This document shows, piece by piece, positions 52,336-60,547 of a stretch of 64,000 nt of DNA. The notes under the pieces were generated by a model. That model made no database searches. It was not told the origin of the DNA and saw only the letters and a list, made by a program, of their open reading frames with translations. A program made the translations under genes and the position numbers. This DNA is from Sphaerimonospora cavernae (GTDB taxonomy: Bacteria; Actinomycetota; Actinomycetes; Streptosporangiales; Streptosporangiaceae). Where the stretch lies: positions 434,001-498,000 of the forward strand of contig NZ_JBHMQT010000003.1 in NCBI RefSeq assembly GCF_042435035.1, written 5' to 3'. Positions within the stretch are counted from its first letter, which is position 1; the number at the start of each line of letters is the position of its first letter.

Positions 52336-52914
52336 ATGCCATTCGGCCATGACATGGTGTACTCGCTGGCCACCGTGGTGGAATTGATCAACACCGCCGC
52401 CGGCGACCACGACGCGTTGGTCGACATCGATGACCTCCGAGCGTTCGTACGCAAGCGCCGGGTCAGCGGGGTCGACGCCGTGACCGTCCGGGATCTGGCC
52501 GAGGTCCGCACGCTTCGCACCGACTTCCACGACGTGTTCACCGCCCCCGACCAGATCGCGGCCGTCACCCGGCTCAACAAGCTGCTGGGCCGAACGAGCA
52601 TCACGCCGAGACTCGCCGAGCACGACGGTTTCGCGCTGCACATCCACTACTTCGCCCCCGGCGCGTCGCTCGCCGAGCATCTCGCCGCCGACTGCGGGGT
52701 CGCCCTCGCGCACGTGCTGGTCGAGAACGAGTGGGAACGGCTGCGCAGGTGCCGCGCGCCGGACTGCGAGCACGTCTTCGTGGACGAGTCCAGGAACCGC
52801 TCCCGGGTCTACTGCGACAGCCGTACCTGCGGAAACCGCATGCACGTCGCCGCCTACCGCGCCCGTCGGCGTCCGGAGCGCGATCAGGGGAAGAAACGTC
52901 CGGCGGTGGGGTGA
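52336..52914 (+). CDS. CGNR zinc-finger (ABATE domain) regulator
   Basis: 192 residues from ATG 52336, 8 bases after GAGGAG (the GTG at 52327 overlaps that site). ABATE domain (about 1-130) followed by the C-terminal CGNR finger: RCRAPDCEHVFVDESRNRSR then YCDSRTCGNRMHVAAYRARR. Probable stress-linked transcription regulator. Its end overlaps the convergent SDR gene by 31 bases. Confidence 0.92.
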   Translation: MPFGHDMVYSLATVVELINTAAGDHDALVDIDDLRAFVRKRRVSGVDAVTVRDLAEVRTLRTDFHDVFTAPDQIAAVTRLNKLLGRTSITPRLAEHDGFALHIHYFAPGASLAEHLAADCGVALAHVLVENEWERLRRCRAPDCEHVFVDESRNRSRVYCDSRTCGNRMHVAAYRARRRPERDQGKKRPAVG

Positions 52915-53699
52915 TCCTGGCCGCCGTCCACGCAGACGTTCGCCCCGTTCACCCCGCTCGCCCGGTCCGACAGCAGGAAGCATGCGACGTCGGTCACCTC
53001 GCGGAGTTCGACCAGGCGGCCCATGGGGAAGTCCTCCCGGGCGAACGCCGCGAACCGCTCCGGCCGCGCCCGGCGGAACTCGTCCCAGCCGCCGCCCTCG
53101 AACAGGACGGAGCCCGGACTCAGCGCGTTGACGCGGATGCGCCGCGGGCCGAGTTCCTGTCCCAGAGCGGCGGCCAGATGGATCTCGGCGGCCTTCGCCG
53201 AGGCGTAGGACGACCTGGGGCCCGGCTTCCAGCCGGTGATCGACGCGATGATCAACGCGCTTCCCCCGCCGCGCCGTTCGAAGTACGGCACCGCGGCGCG
53301 GATGGCGTTGGCGGCGTGCAGCACGTTGACCCCATAGGTGTACGCCCAGTCATCGGGGGTCGAGTCGAGCAGCCCGCCACCTGACGCGCCGCCCGCGTTG
53401 GCCACCAGCAGATCGAGCCCGCCGAGCCGCTCGGCCGCCTCCCGGACCGCCTCGCCGAGCCGTACCGGGTCGGTGACATCGGCCTGGACGCCGTGAACCG
53501 GAACGCCCTCGTGCTGAACGCCCTCGTGTCGGGCGCCCGGCCCGGCCAGCTGTGACACGGCCTCCTCCAGCCGTGCGGCGTCGCGGCCGCAGACCGCGAC
53601 GCCGACCCCTTCGGCTGCCAGGGCCTGGGCGATGGCCAGCCCGATCCCGTGCGTGCCACCGGTGACGAACGCGGTCTTCCCGTCGAGCGCGAGGTCCAT
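52884..53699 (-). CDS. short-chain dehydrogenase/reductase
   Basis: 271 residues. Classical SDR: cofactor motif TGGTHGIG (about 14-21), NAGG (about 104-107), catalytic Ser in IIASITGWKPG, Tyr-x-x-x-Lys in SYASAKAAE and the PGSV loop. Substrate unknown. An in-frame VQHEGVPVHGVQ insertion (about 78-90) carries a short HEGV repeat. Confidence 0.93.
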   Translation of the reverse strand: MDLALDGKTAFVTGGTHGIGLAIAQALAAEGVGVAVCGRDAARLEEAVSQLAGPGARHEGVQHEGVPVHGVQADVTDPVRLGEAVREAAERLGGLDLLVANAGGASGGGLLDSTPDDWAYTYGVNVLHAANAIRAAVPYFERRGGGSALIIASITGWKPGPRSSYASAKAAEIHLAAALGQELGPRRIRVNALSPGSVLFEGGGWDEFRRARPERFAAFAREDFPMGRLVELREVTDVACFLLSDRASGVNGANVCVDGGQDHPTAGRFFP

Positions 53700-53727
53700 G
53701 GAAAGGGGATCTTATCCGCCGAGGTGG

Positions 53728-54513
53728 TCAGGCGTTACTCGGCCGCACCTCGTTCGGTACGGCCCCGCCGTACCGCCTGTCGCGCTTGGCGTAGACCTCG
53801 CACGCCTGCCACAGGTCACGGCGGTCGAAATCCGGCCACAGCCGGTTGAGGAAGACCATCTCGGCGTAGGCGGACTGCCAGAGCAGGAAGTTCGACGTGC
53901 GCTGCTCGCCGGACGACCGGATGAACAGATCGACGTCGGGGATGTCGGGCTCGTCGAGGTAGCGGGCGAACACCTTCTCCGACACCTTGTCGGGCTTGAC
54001 GCGGCCGGCGGCGACGTCCCGGGCGAGTTCGACGGCGGCATCGACGATCTCAGCGCGGCCCCCGTAGTTGACGCAGAACTGCAGGGTCATCGTCGTGTTG
54101 TGCGCGGACATCCGCTCGGCGTCCTCGAGCTCTTTGATGACGCTCCTCCAGAGCCGCCCGGGACGGCCGGCCCAGCGGACCCGGACCCCCATCTCGTTGA
54201 GCTGGTCGCGGCGGCGGCGGATCACGTCCCGGTTGAAGCCCATCAGGAACCGGACCTCATCAGGCGAGCGTCTCCAGTTCTCGGTCGAGAACGCGTACGC
54301 CGACAGGTAAGGGACGCCGAGCTCTATCGCACCCTCGATGACGTCGAACAGCGACGCCTCGCCCATCTTGTGGCCCTCGGTCCTCGGCAGCCCGCGCGCC
54401 TTCGCCCAGCGGCCGTTGCCGTCCATGACGATCGCGACGTGCCGCGGGACGAGGTCGCGCGGGATGGGGGGCGGGATCGCCCCGGAGGGATGCGGAGTCG
54501 GAGGACGGACCAT
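53728..54513 (-). CDS. uppS: isoprenyl transferase (undecaprenyl diphosphate synthase type)
   Basis: 261 residues. Cis-prenyltransferase: HVAIVMDGNGRWAKARGLPR (Asp of MDGNGR), HKMGEASLFDVIEGA, AFSTENWRRSP and the C-terminal LFIRSSGEQRTSNFLLWQSAYAE. It makes the Z-isoprenoid lipid carrier for wall synthesis. Same strand as recO, 105 bases downstream, a common actinobacterial order. Confidence 0.95.
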   Translation of the reverse strand: MVRPPTPHPSGAIPPPIPRDLVPRHVAIVMDGNGRWAKARGLPRTEGHKMGEASLFDVIEGAIELGVPYLSAYAFSTENWRRSPDEVRFLMGFNRDVIRRRRDQLNEMGVRVRWAGRPGRLWRSVIKELEDAERMSAHNTTMTLQFCVNYGGRAEIVDAAVELARDVAAGRVKPDKVSEKVFARYLDEPDIPDVDLFIRSSGEQRTSNFLLWQSAYAEMVFLNRLWPDFDRRDLWQACEVYAKRDRRYGGAVPNEVRPSNA

Positions 54514-54618
54514 GCTTCGAGCGTATTGCGTCCGCGAGGGTCCTCAGGCGGAGAAAACGTGCGAATCCTGTGCACGCCTCCGCGGGGTTGAAGGGGCTGG
54601 TTGAGGCATCGGGCACTC

Positions 54619-55425
54619 CTACCGCGTCCGGGCGGCCTCTCCGGGGTGGGACGCCCGGCCTTCCGGCCACTCCCTGTCGACCGGATCCCTGCCGGCCCAT
54701 TCTCTTTCGACATGGCGCAGGGACCGGATGCCCTGCTCCAGATGCCATTGCAGGTAGGCCGCGACGAGACCGCTGCACTCGGTCCTGTGCCGGGACTCCG
54801 AGGCGTCGGCCGCCGCCCAGTCGCCGCGCAGCAAGGCGATCATCAACGCGATCGTCTCGGCCGCGGGGACCGCCGCCCCGGCCGGGCGGCACGCGCCGCA
54901 GACCACGCCACCCGACGCGATCGCGAAGGCTCGTACGGCCTCCGCCCCGCATCTGGCGCACCCCGACAGCGCGGGGGCGTACCCCGCCACGGCCAGCGAG
55001 CGCAGGAAGAACGCGTCCAGCACCAGCCGGGGCTCGTGCGTGCCCTCGGCGAGCGTGCGCAGGCCGCCCAGCATCAGCAGGAACTGGCGCAGGGCCGGCT
55101 CCTTCTCCCCCATGATCAGCCGGTCGGCCGTCTCCAGCATGGCCGTGCCGGCGGTGTAGCGGGGATAGTCGGTCACGAGCGCCTCGCCGTACGGACGCAG
55201 GGTCTCGACCTGGGTGATCACGTCGAGTGACCGGCCGGCGTGCAGTTGCAGGTCGACGTGGGAGAACGGCTCCAGGCGCGCACCGAAGCGCGACATCGTC
55301 TTGCGTACGCCCTTGGCCACGCCCCTGACCTTGCCGGTGCGCCTGGTGAGGATCGTGATGATGCGGTCGGCCTCGCCCAGCTTCTGCGTGCGCAGCACGA
55401 CGCCCTCGTCCCGGTAGAGACTCAC
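54619..55425 (-). CDS. recO: DNA repair protein RecO
   Basis: 268 residues. N-terminal OB fold (YRDEGVVLRTQKLGEADRII, TGKVRGVAKGVRK) and the C-terminal helical region with a zinc site (GCARCGAE..CGACR). Supports RecF-pathway recombination. The C-terminal basic/acidic tail is extended relative to E. coli RecO. Confidence 0.95.
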   Translation of the reverse strand: MSLYRDEGVVLRTQKLGEADRIITILTRRTGKVRGVAKGVRKTMSRFGARLEPFSHVDLQLHAGRSLDVITQVETLRPYGEALVTDYPRYTAGTAMLETADRLIMGEKEPALRQFLLMLGGLRTLAEGTHEPRLVLDAFFLRSLAVAGYAPALSGCARCGAEAVRAFAIASGGVVCGACRPAGAAVPAAETIALMIALLRGDWAAADASESRHRTECSGLVAAYLQWHLEQGIRSLRHVEREWAGRDPVDREWPEGRASHPGEAARTR

Positions 55426-55698
55426 ACGCCCATCCTATGGGTGTCGTCGTAGGCGGCCGCGGGTGATGACGGCTGAGCTCGATAAGGTGAATATTCGGTA
55501 ATGATGGGCTGGTGACGGACGCCTTAGTCGTACGGTGTGCCCGGAGTGCACCGGTTCAGCCGAAAGGTCACTAAGCTTTGGCCTCCGGCGGATTTTTCCC
55601 GCGCCGGTCAAGCCAGGGAGTGTCCTGTGGGTCTCGCCAGGGCGACGATCCGGGGGCACGTCCTAGAGCCTGATCCCCCTGTCGCTTGAAAGGTTGCC

Positions 55699-57297
55699 AT
55701 GACCCGCGTGGTCCTGCTGGGCACGCCGCCCGGCCCGATCGGTTCTCCACCGCCAGGCGGCCAGCCCGTGTCGCCGGCGGACATCACGTTGGCGTCGCTT
55801 CCCGGAGCTCCTTCGGTGTATGGCAGGCTGCTCGGGCAGCTCGCCTCACTCGATCCCGAGCCGACCACCATCGCCCGGCCCGCCGACGCCCCTGCCTTCA
55901 GGCAGTGCGTATCCGCTGCGGGCCGGGGGAGTGTCGTGGAGAGCCGCGACGTGGCCGGGGACCTCCGGGCGCTCGCCGACGCGGTCGAAGACTCGACCGA
56001 CAACCTGCTGATCCTGCCCGCGCAGTCGCTGGTACACGACGAGCTGATCTACCAGATCGACAAGGCCAAGCGGCACGCCCTCGCGCTGATCCTCCGCGAG
56101 GAGCGGCCCGAGGACGCGCCGGAGGAGCCCCCCATCGAGGAGGCGGAGCCCGAGATCGGCCGGAAGACGTTGGAGGGTCTCCCCCAGCGCACCCGGGCCG
56201 GCCGCGGGCGGGTGATCTCGGTCGGCACCGCGTACCACGCCGTCACCCGGCCCAACGCCGCGCTGCTGGGACCGCTCCACCTCCACCAGCGGCACGCCGC
56301 CGTCCTCGCCGAGGCCGCCCGCGAGCTCGCGGACATGGCCCACCTGTTCGGTCCCGAGGACGACGTCGTCGAGTTGCTCGTGCTGGGCCTCGTACGGCGC
56401 GGCGTGCGGGTCAGCGTACGGGGCCGCCGGGACCTGTTCTACCGCCGGATCCACACCCAGCGGGGGGCGGAGGAGGCCCTGGGGGAGATGGCCGGGTTCA
56501 ACGAGGACCGGGCCCGGCTGGACAACGCCGTCAAGGGCGCCGACGGCTTCTTCACCACGTTCTTCGTCAGCACCTATTCGAGGTTCATCGCGCGCTGGGC
56601 GGCCCGCCGTGGCCTGACCCCCAACCAGGTCACCCTCATCTCGATCTTCCTCGGCCTGCTGTCGGCCGGCGCGTTCGCGACCGGCACCCGGTGGGGTGCG
56701 ATCGCCGGTGCCGTGCTCATCTACTTCGCCTTCGTCTTCGACTGCGTCGACGGACAGGTCGCCCGATATGCCAGGAAGTTCGGCGTGTTGGGGGCCTGGT
56801 TGGACGCCACGTTCGACCGGTTCAAGGAATACGCCGTCTTCGTCGGCCTCGCCGTCGGAGCGACCGTGTCCGGGCAGTTCGGGGACGGAGAAGGGATCTG
56901 GACCCTCGCCCTGGTGGCGCTGGGGCTTCAGTCGGTCAAGCACCTGCTCGACTTCTCGTTCGGTGCGGCCAACCGGCGCAGGCCGCCCGTGCCGCTGCCC
57001 ACGCTTGAGTTGACGGTCGCCGACGACCGCCCGCTGCGCGAGGCACTGGAGGAGCGCAAGGCCGGCCGCGACTCCGGCATCCGCAACCTGCTCAAGCTCT
57101 GGACCAAGGCCGGGAAGTTCCGTCCCGTGCACTGGGCGCGCAAGATGATCGTGTTCCCCATCGGGGAGCGTTTCGCCGCCATCGCGATCACCGCGGCCTT
57201 CTTCGACCCCCGCGTCACCTTCCTCACGCTCGTGATCTGGGGCGGCGTCGCGACCATCTACACCCTCACCGGACGCATCCTGAGGTCTCTCGCATGA
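55699..57297 (+). CDS. CDP-alcohol phosphatidyltransferase family membrane enzyme
   Basis: 532 residues. The signature DGQVARYARKFGVLGAWLDA followed by TFD (DGx2ARx8Gx3Dx3D) lies around 350-375 within six membrane helices. The N-terminal 270 residues form a soluble, nucleotidyltransferase-like domain (MTRVVLLGTPPGPIG; NAALLGPLHLHQ). It transfers a phospho-alcohol from CDP-alcohol. This architecture recalls bifunctional inositol-phosphate or CDP-DG enzymes, but the acceptor is unknown. ATGA overlap with the next gene indicates coupling. Confidence 0.88.
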   Translation: MTRVVLLGTPPGPIGSPPPGGQPVSPADITLASLPGAPSVYGRLLGQLASLDPEPTTIARPADAPAFRQCVSAAGRGSVVESRDVAGDLRALADAVEDSTDNLLILPAQSLVHDELIYQIDKAKRHALALILREERPEDAPEEPPIEEAEPEIGRKTLEGLPQRTRAGRGRVISVGTAYHAVTRPNAALLGPLHLHQRHAAVLAEAARELADMAHLFGPEDDVVELLVLGLVRRGVRVSVRGRRDLFYRRIHTQRGAEEALGEMAGFNEDRARLDNAVKGADGFFTTFFVSTYSRFIARWAARRGLTPNQVTLISIFLGLLSAGAFATGTRWGAIAGAVLIYFAFVFDCVDGQVARYARKFGVLGAWLDATFDRFKEYAVFVGLAVGATVSGQFGDGEGIWTLALVALGLQSVKHLLDFSFGAANRRRPPVPLPTLELTVADDRPLREALEERKAGRDSGIRNLLKLWTKAGKFRPVHWARKMIVFPIGERFAAIAITAAFFDPRVTFLTLVIWGGVATIYTLTGRILRSLA

Positions 57298-58001
57298 TCA
57301 CCCAGCCGCAGGCCACCACGATCCCCGACCCGGACGAGGAGCGCCGCCGCATCCAGACCGAGCGACTGCTGGCCTACCGGGACGACGGCCCCATCGTCAC
57401 CGCCCTGAAGAGAGTGCTGGGCCGTGGTCTGCCGCCCGTGCCCGCGACGCTCGTAGCGGTGCTCGCCATCGTGGCCCTGGCCGTCGGCGATGTCCTCAGC
57501 TCGGGAGTGAGCCTGCTGGCGCCCGTGCTGATCCTCGTCGTCCTGGTCGTGCCGAGCGGGCCGAGCGACCATCTCGGCCGGCTGGACTGGCTCACCCCGC
57601 CGCTGCTGCGGGCCGCCGAGTTCCTCACGATCATCCTGCTCGGACTGGCCGAGGGCACCCCCAAGTGGCTGCTGTTCGTCCTGCTCTATGCGATCGGCTA
57701 CCACACGTACGACACGGTCTACCGGACCAGACAGGGCATCTGGCCGCCGGCATGGCTCTTCCGGGCCGGGCTCGGCTGGGAGGGCCGGCTGCTGATCCTG
57801 GGTGTGGGAGCGGCGGCCGGATGGCTGACCGCCGTCGCCGCCGTCCTCACGGCATACCTGCTCGTCCTGTTCTCGGTGGAGAGCGTGGTGAGCTGGGTGC
57901 GGCTGGACAAGGCGTCCGCCCAGGCCCACGCCGACCAGGACCTCGAGCAGTCGCCCGAGGAGGCGGCCGAGCAGGTCACCGGCGACGCCGACCAGGCATA
58001 A
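57294..58001 (+). CDS. DUF5941 membrane protein
   Basis: 235 residues, ATGA overlap with the CDP-alcohol transferase gene. Five or six membrane helices after a short acidic N-terminus (QTERLLAYRDDGPIVTAL), with Y-AIGYHTYDTVYRTRQGIWPP between two of them. DUF5941 proteins are found joined to or next to CDP-alcohol phosphatidyltransferases, so a role in the same lipid pathway is likely (inference). Confidence 0.82.
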   Translation: MITQPQATTIPDPDEERRRIQTERLLAYRDDGPIVTALKRVLGRGLPPVPATLVAVLAIVALAVGDVLSSGVSLLAPVLILVVLVVPSGPSDHLGRLDWLTPPLLRAAEFLTIILLGLAEGTPKWLLFVLLYAIGYHTYDTVYRTRQGIWPPAWLFRAGLGWEGRLLILGVGAAAGWLTAVAAVLTAYLLVLFSVESVVSWVRLDKASAQAHADQDLEQSPEEAAEQVTGDADQA

Positions 58002-58070
58002 TGCCCCTCCGGTACGGCCGGGCCCAGTAGGGCTGGGCCGTACCGGCCTCAGTGGGTCTTCAGTGGACTC

Positions 58071-58595
58071 TCAATGGGCTCGGTCGTCGAACAGGGCCCA
58101 CACGATCTTGCCGCTGCCGGTGAGGATCCACCCCCACGCGATGCTCAACGCGTCGACGAGGTGAAGGCCCCGGCCCGTCTCCGCGGACAGGTCGGGCTCC
58201 CTCGTCAACGCCGGGACTCGTTCGCTGGCGTCGCTGACGCCACAGCCGGTATGAAAGCGGCCGGTCGAATCGACGTGGTTCACCAACCTCAGCAGGATGG
58301 GCGGGCCGCCGAGATCGTGACACTGCGGATCTTGACAGTGGGGAGCGTGCCGGAGCGCGTTGGTCACCAACTCGGACACGACGACCTGGGCGTCGGGGAC
58401 GAGCCGCGGGACGCCCCACCCGCGCAACGTCCTGGCGGTGAATTCCCGGGCGAGGGCGGGAGAAACACTGCCACCCTGGAGGACGCACACGACCGACGGC
58501 GGGACCTGCGGGCCTGCGACGTCGTCCTGCTCGAACATCGCGGCCAGCCACGAAGGCGCTGTCGCGGCTCCCGGCCCTGCCAGATCTGCGGTCAT
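58071..58595 (-). CDS. HATPase-domain anti-sigma-like regulatory protein
   Basis: 174 residues. GHKL ATPase: N-box AQVVVSELVTNALRHAPHC (about 68-85), then LRLVNHVDSTGRF, and G-box SAETGRGLHLVDALSIAWGW. A C-Q-DPQCHD Cys/His insertion after the N-box (about 85-92) is unusual. RsbW-like ATP-binding partner protein. Its upstream region contains the TTGCAC palindromes shared with the locus near 11.5 kb. It is downstream of the LysR gene on the same strand. Confidence 0.88.
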   Translation of the reverse strand: MTADLAGPGAATAPSWLAAMFEQDDVAGPQVPPSVVCVLQGGSVSPALAREFTARTLRGWGVPRLVPDAQVVVSELVTNALRHAPHCQDPQCHDLGGPPILLRLVNHVDSTGRFHTGCGVSDASERVPALTREPDLSAETGRGLHLVDALSIAWGWILTGSGKIVWALFDDRAH

Positions 58596-58669
58596 CGCCG
58601 TTCCCTCAGGTCGTCACCCGTCACATGTGAGTTTCCCTGTCGTCGGGTATCTTGCCCTGCGCCTTGCCG

Positions 58670-58693
58670 GTGCAAGCGCGCTTGCACGTGCAA
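58670..58693. promoter_or_regulatory. overlapping TTGCAC palindromes before the HATPase gene
   Basis: GTGCAAGCGCGCTTGCAC (58670-58687) is a perfect 18-bp palindrome and overlaps TTGCACGTGCAA (58682-58693), a perfect 12-bp palindrome. A TCACATGTGA palindrome sits at 58621. They lie in the 104-bp gap between the LysR stop and the HATPase start and share TTGCACGTGCA with 11496-11507. Confidence 0.55.
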
Positions 58694-58699
58694 TTGTCG

Positions 58700-59614
58700 T
58701 CACTCGGGCATCGCGGCGAAGAACGCCGCGCACGTCTCGGCGAACGCCGTCGCGCGGGCCGTGGGCCGTACGCCGCGCACCGAGGCCAGCACGACGTCGA
58801 GCGGCGGCACCTCGTCGCTGATCGGCACGCTGACCACCCGGCCTCCGTCGTATGTCTGGTCGGTCGCCGCCCGCTGCGTGAGTATCGAGTAGCCGTGCCC
58901 GCCCGCCACCAGCGACCGGGCCGTCTCATAGCTGGACGTACGGAACCGCACCCGGGGCTCGCTGGCGTAGATCGTGCGGAAGTAGTCGCGGCTGCGCGGC
59001 AGGTCCAGCAGGATCATGGGCTCCCCCGCCAGGTCGGCCAGCGAGATGGCCTCTGCCTGGGCGAGCCGATGCCCGGGCGGCAGCAACGCGTGCGGCCGAG
59101 CCTGGGTGAGCAGCCGGAGGTCGAGATCGAGGGCGAGATCGGTCGCGTAGACCAGGGCGGCCTCGCACCGGCCGTCGAGCAGGGCGGCCTCCATGGCGGA
59201 GATCTCCCCCTCCGTGACCGTGACGCGGACCCCGGGGAACCGGCCCGCGAACTCGCGCAGCAGCCGGGACAGGTAGAACGGCGCGAGCGCGGTCAGGCAG
59301 CCGACGGCGAGCTCGCCGGTCAGCGAGCCGGCGAGTCCGCGGGCCGACTGGGCGAGCGCGGCGGCGTGGGACAGGAACTCCCGTGCCTCCACGAGGAACC
59401 GCTCCCCCGACCGGGTGAGCGACAGCCCCCTGGCATGATGGCGGATCAGCAGCTGGACGCCGAGCTCCCGCTCTACCTGGGCGATGGCGGCCGAAATCGC
59501 CGACTGCGCCACCATCAGCTCTCTGCTGGCCGCGGTCATGCTGCCGAGCTCGGCCGCGGTCACGAAGTAACGCAGCTGGACGAGTGTGAAGTTGACGTCC
59601 GCCACGCAACCCAT
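58700..59614 (-). CDS. LysR-family transcriptional regulator
   Basis: 304 residues from ATG 59614 (a GTG at 59605 is possible). Winged helix (about 8-66: LVQLRYFVTAAELGSMTAAS then VAQSAISAAIAQVERELGVQ) and a two-lobed LysR substrate-binding domain (about 92-295: GELAVGCLTALAPFYLSRLL). Its likely target is unknown; the adjacent divergent region leads to the TetR operon. The gene ends four bases before the palindromes upstream of the HATPase gene. Confidence 0.92.
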   Translation of the reverse strand: MGCVADVNFTLVQLRYFVTAAELGSMTAASRELMVAQSAISAAIAQVERELGVQLLIRHHARGLSLTRSGERFLVEAREFLSHAAALAQSARGLAGSLTGELAVGCLTALAPFYLSRLLREFAGRFPGVRVTVTEGEISAMEAALLDGRCEAALVYATDLALDLDLRLLTQARPHALLPPGHRLAQAEAISLADLAGEPMILLDLPRSRDYFRTIYASEPRVRFRTSSYETARSLVAGGHGYSILTQRAATDQTYDGGRVVSVPISDEVPPLDVVLASVRGVRPTARATAFAETCAAFFAAMPE

Positions 59615-59750
59615 TGTGACCGTCTCAGTCGCGTACGGCTGCCGCAACTGGGAGGAACTTCGGCTGCTTTTCCGCTGACTTTCCGCGCGGATGATCAGGA
59701 GTTTTCCCGCTGCGAAATCCGGGTGCCGGGCGCGACGCCGACGGCGGTGA

Positions 59751-60446
59751 TCAGCCGGAGGCCGTTCGGTGGGCGAGCCACACGAGCGACTCGGTGATCT
59801 GCTGCTGGGACAGACCGAGCGTGCGCCGCTGGAACTGGTAGACCTCGGGCGCGAGCGGGGCCAGGAGAGCGTCCACCACGCTCTCGGGTTCTGGCACGCC
59901 GGCCTCGGCGAGCAGCATCCGGACATGGGTGCGCCAGAAGCCGTAGGCGCCGGTACGGAGACGTGCGCCTCCGGTCTCCGCACCGAGGACGAGATGCAGG
60001 TGGCGCTCCAGCAGGTCGATCATGGCGACGTAGAAGGCGGCGAGCCGCCCGGCCGGTGCGGTGCCGGGACCGAGGGGCGGCGGACCGGTCAGGATATGCC
60101 CCTGAAGCTGCCGCTCGTGCTCATCGAGCAGCGCGATCGCGATGGAGGCGGGGTCCGGATATCGGCGGTAGAGAGTGGCCCGCCCTACCCCGGCCTCCTT
60201 GGCGATCTCATCCATCGTGACGTGCCGCGCGTCTTTCGTCGTGAACAGCCGTTCGGCGGCCTTCAGTACGCGCATGCGATTGCGTGCGGCGTCCGCTCGC
60301 TCGCGTGCCGGCCGTCGCACACCCGGCCCCGCTTCCGGATGGAGCATCGGGAGTTCGCGGTGTTCTGGACCCATCGGAGGTGCCTTCCCCGCTGGAACGT
60401 GGCCGTTGCGCCGGCTCCCGCCGGGGTTCGCCAACCCGTTGTTCAT
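59751..60446 (-). CDS. TetR-family transcriptional regulator
   Basis: 231 residues. After a Pro/Gly-rich start, helix-turn-helix (about 60-105: RMRVLKAAERLFTTKDARHV then MDEIAKEAGVGRATLYRRYP) and a TetR effector domain ending LGLSQQQITESLVWLAHRT. Divergent from the exporter gene 101 bases away; two GGACA-N3-TGTCC palindromes lie between them, so it probably represses the exporter operon. Confidence 0.92.
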   Translation of the reverse strand: MNNGLANPGGSRRNGHVPAGKAPPMGPEHRELPMLHPEAGPGVRRPARERADAARNRMRVLKAAERLFTTKDARHVTMDEIAKEAGVGRATLYRRYPDPASIAIALLDEHERQLQGHILTGPPPLGPGTAPAGRLAAFYVAMIDLLERHLHLVLGAETGGARLRTGAYGFWRTHVRMLLAEAGVPEPESVVDALLAPLAPEVYQFQRRTLGLSQQQITESLVWLAHRTASG

Positions 60447-60478
60447 AAGCCCATGGTAGGCCCTCGACGGAACTATAT

Positions 60479-60491
60479 GGACAGAGTGTCC
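60479..60491. promoter_or_regulatory. TetR operator 1 (GGACAGAGTGTCC)
   Basis: A perfect GGACA / TGTCC inverted repeat with 3-base spacer, 34 bases centre-to-centre from operator 2. Confidence 0.6.
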
Positions 60492-60512
60492 ACTTATCGA
60501 ATAGTGTCATCC

Positions 60513-60525
60513 GGACACCATGTCC
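60513..60525. promoter_or_regulatory. TetR operator 2 (GGACACCATGTCC)
   Basis: The second perfect GGACA / TGTCC inverted repeat, immediately upstream of the exporter ribosome site. Confidence 0.6.
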
Positions 60526-60547
60526 ACTTCTGTCGAAGAGGATTCCC

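Noticed and set aside
58625..58701. GTG-led small frame (VTTIARASALAPAR) resembling the TTG-extended start of the first HATPase
   Set aside because: The resemblance comes from the shared TTGCAC DNA motif read in the same frame, not from a conserved peptide.
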